Source of the DNA: Hydractinia symbiolongicarpus
Lineage: Eukaryota > Cnidaria > Hydrozoa > Anthoathecata > Hydractiniidae
Reading direction: 5' to 3'
NCBI RefSeq assembly: GCF_029227915.1
Contig: NC_079880.1
Location: 4,838,001 to 4,902,000, forward strand
Length of the DNA stretch: 64,000 nt
Below, piece after piece: positions 28,321-41,493 of this stretch. Every line of letters starts with the position of its first letter. The first letter of the stretch is position 1. The position numbers and the translations under genes were made by a program. The notes under the pieces were generated by a model, which worked only from the letters and a program-made list of their open reading frames with translations, was not told where the DNA came from and did not search any database.

Positions 28321-28523
28321 GCATGAGACTTGTAGTTTTCAAAAATGTTTTCATTTTTGATGAGACGCTGAATAAAAGAAGTTTCATCGCCGGCAAACGA
28401 AAACCCGCGATTTCCCGTAAATCCCGGGCTTGGCCCGTATAGTCAAAAGTATACAAAGAAAGTACCCAGGGAGTAAACTCATTTCCCGAACGATTTTTTA
28501 AATTATTTTTTCACCACTGAAAC
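28321..28523 (+). repeat. Representative 203-bp satellite monomer
   Basis: One typical unit, from one GCATGAG to the base before the next at 28524, exactly 203 bp. Landmarks: direct repeat ATGAGAC at 28323-28329 and 28360-28366; perfect dyad TCAAAAATG (28339-28347), TTTT loop, CATTTTTGA (28352-28360); palindrome CCCGGG at 28423-28428 overlapping the dyad GGGC-TTG-GCCC (28426-28436); a second weak dyad GTATA...TATAC spanning 28437-28454; then the AT-rich tract that precedes CACCACT. Composition is bipartite: GC-richer around 28388-28440 and strongly AT-rich around 28490-28512. It is shown as a guide for reading all other monomers; it is not claimed to be the ancestral sequence. Confidence 0.93.
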
Positions 28524-31499
28524 GCATGAGACTTGTAGTTTTTAAAAATGTTTTCATTTTTGATGAGACGCTGAATAAAAGAAGTTTAATCGCCGGAAAA
28601 CGAAAACCTGCGATTTCCCGTAAATCCTGGACTCGGCCCGTATAGTCAAAAGTATACAAAGAAAGTACCCAGGGAGTAAACTCATTTCCCGAACGATTTT
28701 TTATATTATTTTTTTACCACTAAAAGGCATAAGACTTGTAGTTTTTAAAAATGTTTTCATTTTTGATGAGACGCTGAATAAAAGAAGTTTAATCGCCGGC
28801 AAACGAAAACCCGCGTTTTCCCGTAAATCCGGGGCTTGGCCCGTATAGTCGAATCTATACAAAGAAAGTACCCAGGGAGTAAACTCATTTCCCGAACGAT
28901 TTTTTAAATTTTTTTTTCACCACTAAAACGCATGAGACTTGCAGTTTTCAAAAATGTTTTCATTTTTGATGAGACGCTTAATGAAAGAGGTTTAATCGCC
29001 GGCAAACAAAATCCCGCGTTTTCCCGTAAATCCGGGGCTTGGCCCGTATAGTCGAATCTATACAAAGAAAGTACCCAGGGAGTAAACTCATTTCCCGAAC
29101 GATTTTTTAAATTTTTTTTTCACCACTAAAACGCATGAGACTTGCAGTTTTCAAAAATGTTTTCATTTTTGATGAGACGCTTAATGAAAGAGGTTTAATC
29201 GCCGGAAAACGAAAACCCGCGATTTCCCGTAAATCCCGCGCTTGGCCCGTATAGTCGAATGTATACAAAGAAAGTACCCTGTGAGTAAACTCATTTCCAG
29301 AACGATTTTTTAAATTATTTTTTCACCAATAAAACGCATAAGACTTGTAGTTTCTAAAAATGTTTTCATTTTTGATGAGACGCTGAATAAAAGAAGTTTA
29401 ATCGCCGGCAAACGAAAACCCGCGATTTCCCGTAAATCCCGGCTTGGCCCGTATAGTCAAAAGTATACAAAGAAAGTAACCAGGGAGTAAACTCATTTCC
29501 CGAACGATTTTTTAAATTATTTTTTCACCACTAAAACGCATGAGACTTGTAGTTTTCAAAAATGTTTTCATTTTTGATGAGACGCTGAATAAAAGAAGTT
29601 TAATCGCCGGCAAACGAAAACCCCCGATTTCCCGTAAATCCTGGACTCAGCCCGTATAGTCAAAAGTATACAAAGAAAGCACCCGGGGAGTAAACTCATT
29701 TCCCAAACGATTTTTTAAATTATTATTTCACCACTAAAACGCACGAGATTTGTAGTTTTCAAGAATGTTTTCATTTTTGATGAGACGCTGAATAAAAGCA
29801 GTATAAACGCCGGCAAACGAAAACCCGCGATTTCCCGTAAATCCCGGGCTTGGCACGTATAGTCGAATGTATACAAAGAAAGTACCCTGTGAGTAAACTC
29901 ATTTCCAGAACGATTTTTTAAATTATTTTTTCACCACTAAAACGCATAAGACTTGTAGTTTTTAAAAATGTTTTCATTTTTGATGAGACGCTGAATAAAA
30001 GAAGTTTAATCGCCGGCAAACGAAAACCCGCGATTTCCCGTAAATCCCGGCTTGGCCCGTATAGTCAAAAGTATACAAAGAAAGTACCCAGGGAGTAAAC
30101 TCATTTCCCGAACGATTTTTTAAATTATTTTTTCACCACTAAAACGCATGAGACTTGTAGTTTTCAAAAATGTTTTCATTTTTGATGAGACGCTGAATAA
30201 AAGAAGTTTAATCGCCAGCAAACGAAAACCCGCGATTTCCCGTAAATCCTGGACTCAGCCCGTATAGTCAAAAGTATACAAAGAAAGTACCCGGGGAGTA
30301 AACTCATTTCCCAAACGATTTTTTAAATTATTATTTCACCACTAAAACGCATGAGACTTGTAGTTTTCAAGAATGTTTTCATTTTTGATGAGACGCCGAA
30401 TAAAAGCAGTTTCATCGCCGGCAAACGAAAACCCGCGATTTCCCGTGAATACCGGGCTTGGCACGTATAGTCGAATGTATACAAAGAAAGTACCTTGTGA
30501 GTAAACTCATTTCCAGAACGATTTTTTAAATTATTTTTTCACCACTAAAACGCATAAGACTTGTAGTTTTTAAAAATGTTTTCATTTTTGATGAGACGCT
30601 GAATAAAAGCAGTTTAATTGCCGGCAAACGAAAACCTGCGATTTCCCGTAAATCCCGGGCTTGGCCCGTATAGTCAAAAGTATACAAAGAAAGTACCCAG
30701 GGAGTCAACTCATTTCCCGAACGATTTTTTATATTATTTTTTTACCACTAAACGCATGAGACTGGTAGTTTTCAAAAATATTTTCATATTTGATGGGACG
30801 CTGAATAAAAGAAGTTTAATCGCCGGCAAACGAAAACCTGCGATTTCCCGTAAATTCCGGACTCGGCCCGTATAGTCAAAAGTATACAAAGAAAGTACCC
30901 AGGGATTAAACTCATTTCCCGAACGATTTTTTAAATTATTTTTTCACCACTAATACGCATGAGACTTGTAGTTTTCAAAAATGTTTTCATTTTTGATAAG
31001 ACGCTTAATGGAAGAGGTTTTATCGCCGGCAAACGAAATCCCGCGTTTTCCCGTAAATCCGGGGCTTGGCCATTTAGTCGAATGTATACAAAGAAAGTAC
31101 CCAGGGAGTAAACTCATTTCCCGAACGATTTTTTAAATTTTTTTTTCACCACCAAAACGCATGAGACTTGTAGTTTTCAAAAATGTTTTCATTTTTGATG
31201 AGACGCTTAATGAAAGAGGTTTAATCGCCGGAAAATGGAAACCCGCGATTTCCCGTAAATCCCGGGCTTGGCCCGTATAGTCAAATGTATACAAAGAAAG
31301 TACCCTATGAGTAAACTCATTTCCAGAACGATTTTTTAAATTATTTTTTCACCACTAAAACGCATAAGACTTGTAGTTTTTAAAAATGTTTTCATTTTTG
31401 ATGAGACGCTGAATAAAATAAGTTTAATCGCCGGCAAACGAAAACCCGCGATTTCCCGTAAATCCCGGACTCGGCCCGTATAGTTAAAAGTATACAAGG

Positions 31500-34400
31500 A
31501 AGTACCCAGTGAGTAAACTCATTTCCCGAACGAATTTTTAAAGGTTTTTTTCAGGGATTAAACTCATTTCCCGAACGATTTTTTAAATTATTTTTTCACC
31601 ACTAAAACGCATGAGACTTGTAGTTTTCAAAAATGTTTTCATTTTTGATAAGACGCTTAATGGAAGAGGTTTTATCGCCGGCAAACGAAATCCCGCGTTT
31701 TCCCGTAAATCCGGGGCTTGGCCCATTTAGTCGAATGTATACAAAGAAAGTACCCAGGGAGTAAACTCATTTCCCGAACGATTTTTTAAATTTTTTTTTC
31801 ACCACCAAAACGCATGAGACTTGTAGTTTTCAAAAATGTTTTCATTTTTGATGAGACGCTTAATGAAAGAGGTTTAATCGCCGGAAAATGGAAACCCGCG
31901 ATTTCCCGTAAATCCCGGGCTTGGCCCGTATAGTCGAATGTATACAAAGAAAGTACCCTGTGAGTAAACTCATTTCCAGAACGATTTTTTAAATTATTTT
32001 TTCACCACTAAAACGCATAAGACTTGTAGTTTTTAAAAATGTTTTCATTTTTGATGAGACGCTGAATAAAATAAGTTTAATCGCCGGCAAACGAAAACCC
32101 GCGATTTCCCGTAAATCCCGGACTCGGCCCGTATAGTTAAAAGTATACAAGGAAGTACCCAGTGAGTAAACTCATTTCCCGAACGAATTTTTAAAGGTTT
32201 TTTTCAGGGAGTAAACTCATTTCCAAAACGATTTTTTAAATTATTTTTTTACCACTAAACGCATGAGACTTGTAGTTTTCAAAAATATTTTCATATTTGA
32301 TGGGACGCTGAATAAAAGAAGTTTAATCGCCGGCAAACGAAAACCTGCGATTTCCCGTAAATTCCGGACTCGGCCCGTATAGTCAAAAGTATACAAAGAA
32401 AGTACCCAGGGATTAAACTCATTTCCCGAACGATTTTTTAAATTATTTTTTCACCACTAAAACGCATGAGACTTGTAGTTTTAAAAAATGTTTTCATTTT
32501 TGATAAGACGCTTAATGGAAGAGGTTTTATCGCCGGCAAACGAAATCCCGCGTTTTCCCGTAAATCCGGGGCTTGGCCCATTTAGTCGAATGTATACAAA
32601 GAAAGTACCCAGGGAGTAAACTCATTTCCCGAACGATTTTTTAAATTTTTTTTTCACCACCAAAACGCATGAGACTTGTAGTTTTCAAAAATGTTTTCAT
32701 TTTTGATGAGACGCTTAATGAAAGAGGTTTAATCGCCGGAAAATGGAAACCCGCGATTTCCCGTAAATCCCGGGCTTGGCCCGTATAGTCGAATGTATAC
32801 AAAGAAAGTACCCTGTGAGTAAACTCATTTCCAGAACGATTTTTTAGATTATTTTTTCACCACTAAAACGCATAAGACTTGTAGTTTTTAAAAATGTTTT
32901 CATTTTTGATGAGACGCTGAATAAAATAAGTTTAATCGCCGGCAAACGAAAACCCGCGATTTCCCGTAAATCCCGGACTCGGCCCGTATAGTTAAAAGTA
33001 TACAAGGAAGTACCCAGTGAGTAAACTCATTTCCCGAACGAATTTTTAAAGGTTTTTTTCAGGGAGTAAACTCATTTCCAAAACGATTTTTTAAATTATT
33101 TTTTTACCACTAAACGCATGAGACTTGTAGTTTTCAAAAATATTTTCATATTTGATGGGACGCTGAATAAAAGAAGTTTAATTGCCGGCAAACGAAAACC
33201 TGCGATTTCCCGTAAATTCCGGACTCGGCCCGTATAGTCAAAAGTATACAAAGAAAGTACCCAGGGATTAAACTCATTTCCCGAACGATTTTTTAAATTA
33301 TTTTTTCACCACTAAAACGCATGAGACTTGTAGTTTTCAAAAATGTTTTCATTTTTGATAACACGCTTAATGGAAGAGGTTTTATCGCCGGCAAACGAAA
33401 TCCCGCGTTTTCCCGTAAATCCGGGGCTTGGCCCATTTAGTCGAATGTATACAAAGAAAGTACCCAGGGAGTAAACTCATTTCCCGAACGATTTTTTAAA
33501 TTTTTTTTTCACCACCAAAACGCATGAGACTTGTAGTTTTCAAAAATGTTTTCATTTTTGATGAGACGCTTAATGAAAGAGGTTTAATCGCCGGAAAATG
33601 GAAACCCGCGATTTCCCGTAAATCCCGGGCTTGGCCCGTATAGTCGAATGTATACAAAGAAAGTACCCTGTGAGTAAACTCATTTCCAGAACGATTTTTT
33701 AGATTATTTTTTCACCACTAAAACGCATAAGACTTGTAGTTTTTAAAAATGTTTTCATTTTTGATGAGACGCTGAATAAAATAAGTTTAATCGCCGGCAA
33801 ACGAAAACCCGCGATTTCCCGTAAATCCCAGACTCGGCCCGTATAGTTAAAAGTATACAAGGAAGTACCCAGTGAGTAAACTCATTTCCCGAACGAATTT
33901 TTAAAGGTTTTTTTCAGGGAGTAAACTCATTTCCAAAACGATTTTTTAAATTATTTTTTCACCACTAAAACGCATAAGACTTGCAGTTTTTAAAAATGTT
34001 TTCATTTTTGATGAGACGCTGAATAAAAGAAGTTTAATCGCCGGCAAACGAAAACCTGCGATTTCCCGTAAATCCCGGACTCGGCCCGTATAGTCAAAAG
34101 TATACAAAGAAAGTACCCAGGGTGTAAACTCATTTCCCGAACGATTTTTTAAATTATTTTTTCACCACTAAAACGCATGAGACTTGTAGTTTTCAAAAAT
34201 GTTTTCATTTTTGATGAGACGCTGAATAAAAGAAGTTTAATCGCCGGCAAACGAAAACATGCGATTTCCCGTAAATCCCGTACTCGGCCCGTATAGTCAA
34301 AAGTATACAAAGAAAGTACCCAGGGAGTAAACTCATTTCCCGAACGATTTCTTAAATTTTTTTTTCACCACCAAAACGCATGAGACTTGTAGTTTTCAAA

Positions 34401-36900
34401 AATGTTTTCATTTTTGATGAGACGCTTAATGAAAGAGGTTTAATCGCCGGAAAATGGAAACCCGCGATTTCCCGTAAATCCCGGGCTTGGCCCGTATAGT
34501 CGAATGTATACAAAGAAAGTACCCTGTGAGTAAACTCATTTCCAGAACGATTTTTTAAATTATTTTTTCACCACTAAAACGCATAAGACTTGTAGTTTTT
34601 AAAAATGTTTTCATTTTTGATGAGACGCTGAATAAAATAAGTTTAATCGCCGGCAAACGAAAACCCGCGTTTTCCCGTAAATCCGGGGCTTGGCCCATTT
34701 AGTCGAATGTATACAAAGAAAGTACCCAGGGAGTAAACTCATTTCCCGAACGATTTTTTAAATTTTTTTTTCACCACCAAAACGCATGAGACTTGTAGTT
34801 TTCAAAAATGTTTTCATTTTTGATGAGACGCTTAATGAAAGAGGTTTAATCGCCGGAAAATGGAAACCCGCGATTTCCCGTAAATCCCGGGCTTGGCCCG
34901 TATAGTCGAATGTATACAAAGAAAGTACCCTGTGAGTAAACTCATTTCCAGAACGATTTTTTAGATTATTTTTTCACCACTAAAACGCATAAGACTTGTA
35001 GTTTTTAAAAATGTTTTCATTTTTGATGAGACGCTGAATAAAATAAGTTTAATCGCCGGCAAACGAAAACCCGCGATTTCCCGTAAATCCCGGACTCGGC
35101 CCGTATAGTTAAAAGTATACAAGGAAGTACCCAGTGAGTAAACTCATTTCCCGAACGAATTTTTAAAGGTTTTTTTCAGGGAGTAAACTCATTTCCAAAA
35201 CGATTTTTTAAATTATTTTTTCACCACTAAAACGCATAAGACTTGCAGTTTTTAAAAATGTTTTCATTTTTGATGAGACGCTGAATAAAAGAAGTTTAAT
35301 CGCCGGCAAACGAAAACCTGCGATTTCCCGTAAATCCCGGACTCGGCCCGTATAGTCAAAAGTATACAAAGAAAGTACCCAGGGTGTAAACTCATTTCCC
35401 GAACGATTTTTTAAATTATTTTTTCACCACTAAAACGCATGAGACTTGTAGTTTTCAAAAATGTTTTCATTTTTGATGAGACGCTGAATAAAAGAAGTTT
35501 AATCGCCGGCAAACGAAAACCTGCGATTTCCCGTAAATCCCGTACTCGGCCCGTATAGTCAAAAGTATACAAAGAAAGTACCCAGGGAGTAAACTCATTT
35601 CCCGAACGATTTTTTAAATTTTTTTTTCACCACCAAAACGCATGAGACTTGTAGTTTTCAAAAATGTTTTCATTTTTGATGAGACGCTTAATGAAAGAGG
35701 TTTAATCGCCGGAAAATGGAAACCCGCGATTTCCCGTAAATCCCGGGCTTGGCCCGTATAGTCGAATGTATACAAAGAAAGTACCCTGTGAGTAAACTCA
35801 TTTCCAGAACGATTTTTTAAATTATTTTTTCACCACTAAAACGCATAAGACTTGTAGTTTTTAAAAATGTTTTCATTTTTGATGAGACGCTGAATAAAAT
35901 AAGTTTAATCGCCGGCAAACGAAAACCCGCGATTTCCCGTAAATCCCGGACTCGGCCCGTATAGTTAAAAGTATACAAGGAAGTACCCAGTGAGTAAACT
36001 CATTTCCCGAACGAATTTTTAAAGGTTTTTTTCAGGGAGTAAACTCATTTCCAAAACGATTTTTTAAATTATTTTTTCACCACTAAAACGCATAAGACTT
36101 GCAGTTTTTAAAAATGTTTTCATTTTTGATGAGACGCTGAATAAAAGAAGTTTAATCGCCGGCAAACGAAAACCTGCGATTTCCCGTAAATCCCGGACTC
36201 GGCCCGTATAGTCAAAAGTATACAAAGAAAGTACCCAGGGTGTAAACTCATTTCCCGAACGATTTTTTAAATTATTTTTTCACCACTAAAACGCATGAGA
36301 CTTGTAGTTTTCAAAAATGTTTTCATTTTTGATGAGACGCTGAATAAAAGAAGTTTAATTGCCGGCAAACGAAAACCTGCGATTTCCCGTAAATCCCGTA
36401 CTCGGCCCGTATAGTCAAAAGTATACAAAGAAAGTACCCAGGGAGTAAACTCATTTCCCGAACGATTTTTTAAATTTTTTTTTCACCACCAAAACGCATG
36501 AGACTTGTAGTTTTCAAAAATGTTTTCATTTTTGATGAGACGCTTAATGAAAGAGGTTTAATCGCCGGAAAATGGAAACCTGCGATTTCCCGTAAATCCC
36601 GGGCTTGGCCCGTATAGTCGAATGTATACAAAGAAAGTACCCTGTGAGTAAACTCATTTCCAGAACGATTTTTTAAATTATTTTTTCACCACTAAAACGC
36701 ATAAGACTTGTAGTTTTTAAAAATGTTTTCATTTTTGATGAGACGCTGAATAAAATAAGTTTAATCGCCGGCAAACGAAAACCCGCGATTTCCCGTAAAT
36801 CCCGGACTCGGCCCGTATAGTTAAAAGTATACAAGGAAGTACCCAGTGAGTAAACTCATTTCCCGAACTAATTTTTAAAGGTTTTTTTCAGGGAGTAAAC
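31500..36900 (+). repeat. Higher-order repeat of ~855 bp carrying a 45-bp partial-monomer duplication
   Basis: Seven monomers here contain an extra copy of the GAGTAAAC...TTTTTTTCA segment, so that GAGTAAACTCATTTCC appears twice 45 bp apart. The extra segments begin at 31511, 32164, 33019, 33874, 35136, 35992 and 36848. Most spacings are 855-856 bp (four monomers plus the extra segment); one is 653 and one is 1262, as expected when units gain or lose monomers. The extra segment always carries the same private changes (GAATTTTTAAAGGTT), so it arose once and then spread by duplication of the larger unit. The preceding variant TACAAGGAAGTACC travels with it. Confidence 0.9.
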
Positions 36901-38999
36901 TCATTTCCAAAACGATTTTTTAAATTATTTTTTCACCACTAAAACGCATAAGACTTGCAGTTTTTAAAAATGTTTTCATTTTTGATGAGACGCTGAATAA
37001 AAGAAGTTTAATCGCCGGCAAACGAAAACCTGCGATTTCCCGTAAATCCCGGACTCGGCCCGTATAGTCAAAAGTATACAAAGAAAGTACCCAGGGTGTA
37101 AACTCATTTCCCGAACGATTTTTTAAATTATTTTTTCACCACTAAAACGCATGAGACTTGTAGTTTTCAAAAATGTTTTCATTTTTGATGAGACGCTGAA
37201 TAAAAGAAGTTTAATCGCCGGCAAACGAAAACCTGCGATTTCCCGTAAATCCCGTACTCGGCCCGTATAGTCAAAAGTATACAAAGAAAGTACCCAAGGA
37301 GTAAACTCATTTCCCAAACGATTTTTTAAATTATTATTTCACCACTAAAGCTCATGGGACTTGTAGTTTTTAAAAATGTTTTCATTTTTGATGAGACGCT
37401 GAATAAAAGAAGTTTAATCGCCGGCAAACGAAAACTTGCAATTTCCCGTAAATCCCGGTCTCGGCCCGTATAGTCAAAAGTACACAAGGAAAGTATCCAG
37501 TGAGTAAACTCATTTCCCTAACGAATTTTTAAATTATTTTTTCACCACTAAAACGGATGAGACTTCATTTTTGATGAGACGCTGAATAAAAGAAGTTTAA
37601 TCGCCGGCAAACAAAAACCTGCGATTTCCCGTAAATCCCGGAATCGGCCCGTATAGTCAAGAGTATACAAAGAGAGTACCCAGGGTGTAAACTCATTTCC
37701 CGAACGATTTTTTAAATTACTTTTTCACCACTAAAACGCATGAGACTTGTAGTTTTCAAAAATGTTTTCATTTTTGATGAGACGCTGAATAAAAGAAGTT
37801 TAATCGCCTGCAAACGAAAACCTGCGATTTCCCGTAAATCCCGGACTCGGCCCGTATAGTCAAAAGTATACAAAGAAAGTACCCAGGGAGTATACTCATT
37901 TCCCAAACGATTTTTTAAATTATTATTTCACCACTAAAGCCCATGAGATTTGTAGTTTTTAAAAATGTTTTCATTTTTGATGAGACGCTGAATAAAAGAA
38001 GTTTAATCGCCGGCAAACGAAAACCCGCGATTTCCCGTAAATCCCGGGCTTGGCCCGTATAGTCAAAAGTATACAAAAAAAGTACCCAGGGAGTAAACTC
38101 ATTTCCCGAACGATTTTTTATATTATTTTTTTGCCACTAAACGCATGAGACTTGTAGTTTTTAAAAATATTTTCATATTTGATGGGACGCTGAATAAAAG
38201 AAGTTTAATCGCCGGCAAACGAAAACCCGCGATTTCCCGTAAATCCCGGACTCGGCTCGTATAGTCAAAAGTATACAAAGAAAGTACCCAGGGAGTAAAC
38301 TCATTTCCCGAACGATTTTTTATATTATTTTTTTGCCACTAAACGCATGAGACTTGTAGTTTTTAAAAATATTTTCATATTTGATGGGACGCTGAATAAA
38401 ATAAGTTTAATCGCCGGCAAACGAAAACCCGCGATTTCCCGTAAATCCCGGACTCGGCCCGTATAGTCAAAAGTATACAAAGAAAGTACCCAGGGATTAA
38501 ACTCATTTCCTGAACGATTTTTTAAATTATTTTTTCACCACTAAAACGCATGAGACTTGTAGTTTTCAAAAATGTTTTCATTTTTGATGAGACGCTTAAT
38601 GGAAGAGGTTTTATCGCCGGCAAACGAAATCCCGCGTTTTCCCGTAAATCCGGGGCTTGGCCAGTTTAGTCGAATGTATACAAAGAAAGTACCCAGGGAG
38701 TAAACCCATTTCCCGAACGATTTTTTAAATTTTTTTTTTCACCACCAAAACGCATGAGACTTGTAGTTTTCAAAAATGTTTTCATTTTTGATGAGACGCT
38801 TAATGAAAGAGGTTTAATCGCCGGAAAACGGAAACCCGCGATTTCCCGTAAATCCCGGGCTTGGCCCGTATAGTCGAATGTATACAAAGAAAGTACCGTG
38901 TGAGTAAACTCATTTCCTGAACGATTTTTTAAATTATTTTTTCACCACTAAAACGCATAAGACTTGTAGTTTTTAAAAATGTTTTCATTTTTGATGAGA

Positions 39000-40690
39000 C
39001 GCTGAATAAAATAAGTTTAATCGCCGGCAAACGAAAACCCGCGATTTCCCGTAAATCCCGGCATGGCCCGTATAGTCAAAAGTATACAAAGAAAGTACCC
39101 AGGGAGTAAACTCATTTCCCGAACGATTTTTTAAATTATTTTTTCACCACTAAAACGCATGAGACTTGTAGTTTTCAAAAATGTTTTCATTTTTGATGAG
39201 ACGCTGAATAAAAGAACTTTAATCGCCGGCAAACAAAAACACGCGATTTTCCGTAAATCCCGGGCTGAGCCGGTATAGTCAAAAGTATAAAAAGAAAGTA
39301 CCCAGGGAGTAAACTAATTTCCCGAACGATTTTTTAAATTACTTTTTCACCACTAAAACGCATGAGACTTGTAGTTTTTAAAAATGTTTTCATTTTTGAT
39401 GAGACGCTGAATAAAATAAGTTTAATCGCCGGCAAACGAAAACCCGCGATTTCCCGTAAATCCCGGCATGGCCCGTATAGTCAAAAGTATACAAAGAAAG
39501 TACCCAGGGAGTAAACTCATTTCCCGAACGATTTTTTAAATTATTTTTTCACCACTAAAACGCATGAGACTTGTAGTTTTCAAAAATGTTTTCATTTTTG
39601 ATGAGACGCTGAATAAAAGAAGTTTAATCGCCGGCAAACAAAAACACGCGATTTTCCGTAAATCCCGGGCTGAGCCCGTATAGTCAAAAGTATACAAAGA
39701 AAGTACCCAGGGAGTAAACTCATTTCCCGAACGATTTTTTAAATTACTTTTTCACCACTAAAACGCATGAGACTTGTAGTTTTTAAAAATGTTTTCATTT
39801 TTGATGAGACGCTGAATAAAAGAAGTTTAATCGCCGGCAAACGAAAACCTGCGATTTCCCGTAAATCCCGGCATGGCCCGTATAGTCAAAAGTATACAAA
39901 GAAAGTACCCAGGGAGTAAACTCATTTCCCGAACGATTTTTTAAATTATTTTTTCACCACTAAAACGCATGAGACTTGTAGTTTTCAAAAATGTTTTCAT
40001 TTTTGATGAGACGCTGAATAAAAGAACTTTAATCGCCGGCAAACAAAAACACGCGATTTTCCGTAAATCCCGGGCTGAGCCGGTATAGTCAAAAGTATAC
40101 AAAGAAAGTACCCAGGGAGTAAACTAATTTCCCGAACGATTTTTTAAATTACTTTTTCACCACTAAAACGCATGAGACTTGTAGTTTTTAAAAATGTTTT
40201 CATTTTTGATGAGACGCTGAATAAAATAAGTTTAATCGCCGGCAAACGAAAACCCGCGATTTCCCGTAAATCCCGGCATGGCCCGTATAGTCAAAAGTAT
40301 ACAAAGAAAGTACCCAGGGAGTAAACTCATTTCCCGAACGATTTTTTAAATTATTTTTTCACCACTAAAACGCATGAGACTTGTAGTTTTCAAAAATGTT
40401 TTCATTTTTGATGAGACGCTGAATAAAAGAAGTTTAATCGCCGGCAAACAAAAACACGCGATTTTCCGTAAATCCCGGGCTGAGCCCGTATAGTCAAAAG
40501 TATACAAAGAAAGTACCCAGGGAGTAAACTCATTTCCCGAACGATTTTTTAAATTACTTTTTCACCACTAAAACGCATGAGACTTGTAGTTTTTAAAAAT
40601 GTTTTCATTTTTGATGAGACGCTGAATAAAAGAAGTTTAATCGCCGGCAAACGAAAACCTGCGATTTCCCGTAAATCCTGGACTCGGCCC
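39000..40690 (+). repeat. Dimeric higher-order repeat, period 405 bp
   Basis: Two alternating monomer types repeat with a 405-bp period: one with CCCGGCATGGCCCG and one with GCGATTTTCCGTAAATCC followed by GGGCTGAGCC. The GCTGAG of the second type falls at 39264, 39669, 40074 and 40479. Alternate dimers also differ (GCCGG with AACTAATTT against GCCCG with AACTCATTT), giving an 810-bp super-period. The same block is present in the duplicated copy at about 48953-50643. The retrotransposon inserted into a further monomer of the GATTTTCCG/GGGCTGAG type. Confidence 0.88.
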
Positions 40691-41493
40691 GTATAGTCAA
40701 AAATATACAAAGAAAGTACCCAGGGAGTAAACTCATTTCCCGAACGATTTTTTAAATTATTATTTCTCCACTGAAACGCATGAGACTTGTAGTTTCAAAG
40801 AATGTTTTCATTTTTGATGAGACGCTGAATAAAAGCAGTTCAATCGCCGGCAAACGAAAACCTGCGATTTCCCGTAAATCCCGGACTCGGCCCGGATAAT
40901 CAAAAGTATACAAAGAAAGTACCCAGGGAGTAAACTCATTTCCAAAACGATTTTTTAAATTATTTTTTCACCACTAAAACGCATGAGACTTGTAGTTTTC
41001 AAAAATGTTTTCATTTTTGATGAGACGCTTAATGGAAGAGGTTTTATCGCCGGCAAACGAAATCCCGCGTTTTCCCGTAAATCCGGGGCTTAGCCAGTTT
41101 AGTCGAATGTATACAAAGAAAGTACCCAGGGAGTAAACTCATTTCCCGAACGATTTTTTAATTTTTTTTTTCACCACCAAAACGCATGAGACTTGTAGTT
41201 TTCAAAAATGTTTTCATTCTTGATGAGACGCTTAATGAAAGAGGTTTAATCGCCGGAAAACGGAAACCCGCGATTTCCCGTAAATCCCGGGCTTGGCCCG
41301 TATAGTCGAATGTATACAAAGAAAGTACCCTGTGAGTAAACTCATTTCCAGAACGATTTTTTAAATTATTTTTTCACCACTAAAACGCATAAGACTTGTA
41401 GTTTTTAAAAATGTTTTCATTTTTGATGAGACGCTGAATAAAAGAAGTTTAATCACCGGCAAACAAAAACACGCGATTTTCCGTAAATCCCGG

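Noticed and set aside
28379-28392. RNA polymerase III B-box (GGTTTAATCGC in GAGGTTTAATCGCC variants)
   Set aside because: Two mismatches to GGTTCRANNCC, no convincing A-box at a proper distance, and no tRNA-like fold; not enough to call a tRNA-derived repeat.
28388-28420. CENP-B box-like site in the GC-rich part of the monomer
   Set aside because: Both strands were compared with the core nTTCGnnnnAnnCGGGn; the best placements miss several core bases.
28361-28444. Hammerhead ribozyme in the satellite monomer (TTGATGAG, later CGAAA, then GTATAGTC)
   Set aside because: The first core base is T, not C; the segments between the core blocks do not pair into stems II and III; and the opposite strand has no CTGATGA core. 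Satellite ribozymes exist in animals, but this one does not fit by eye.
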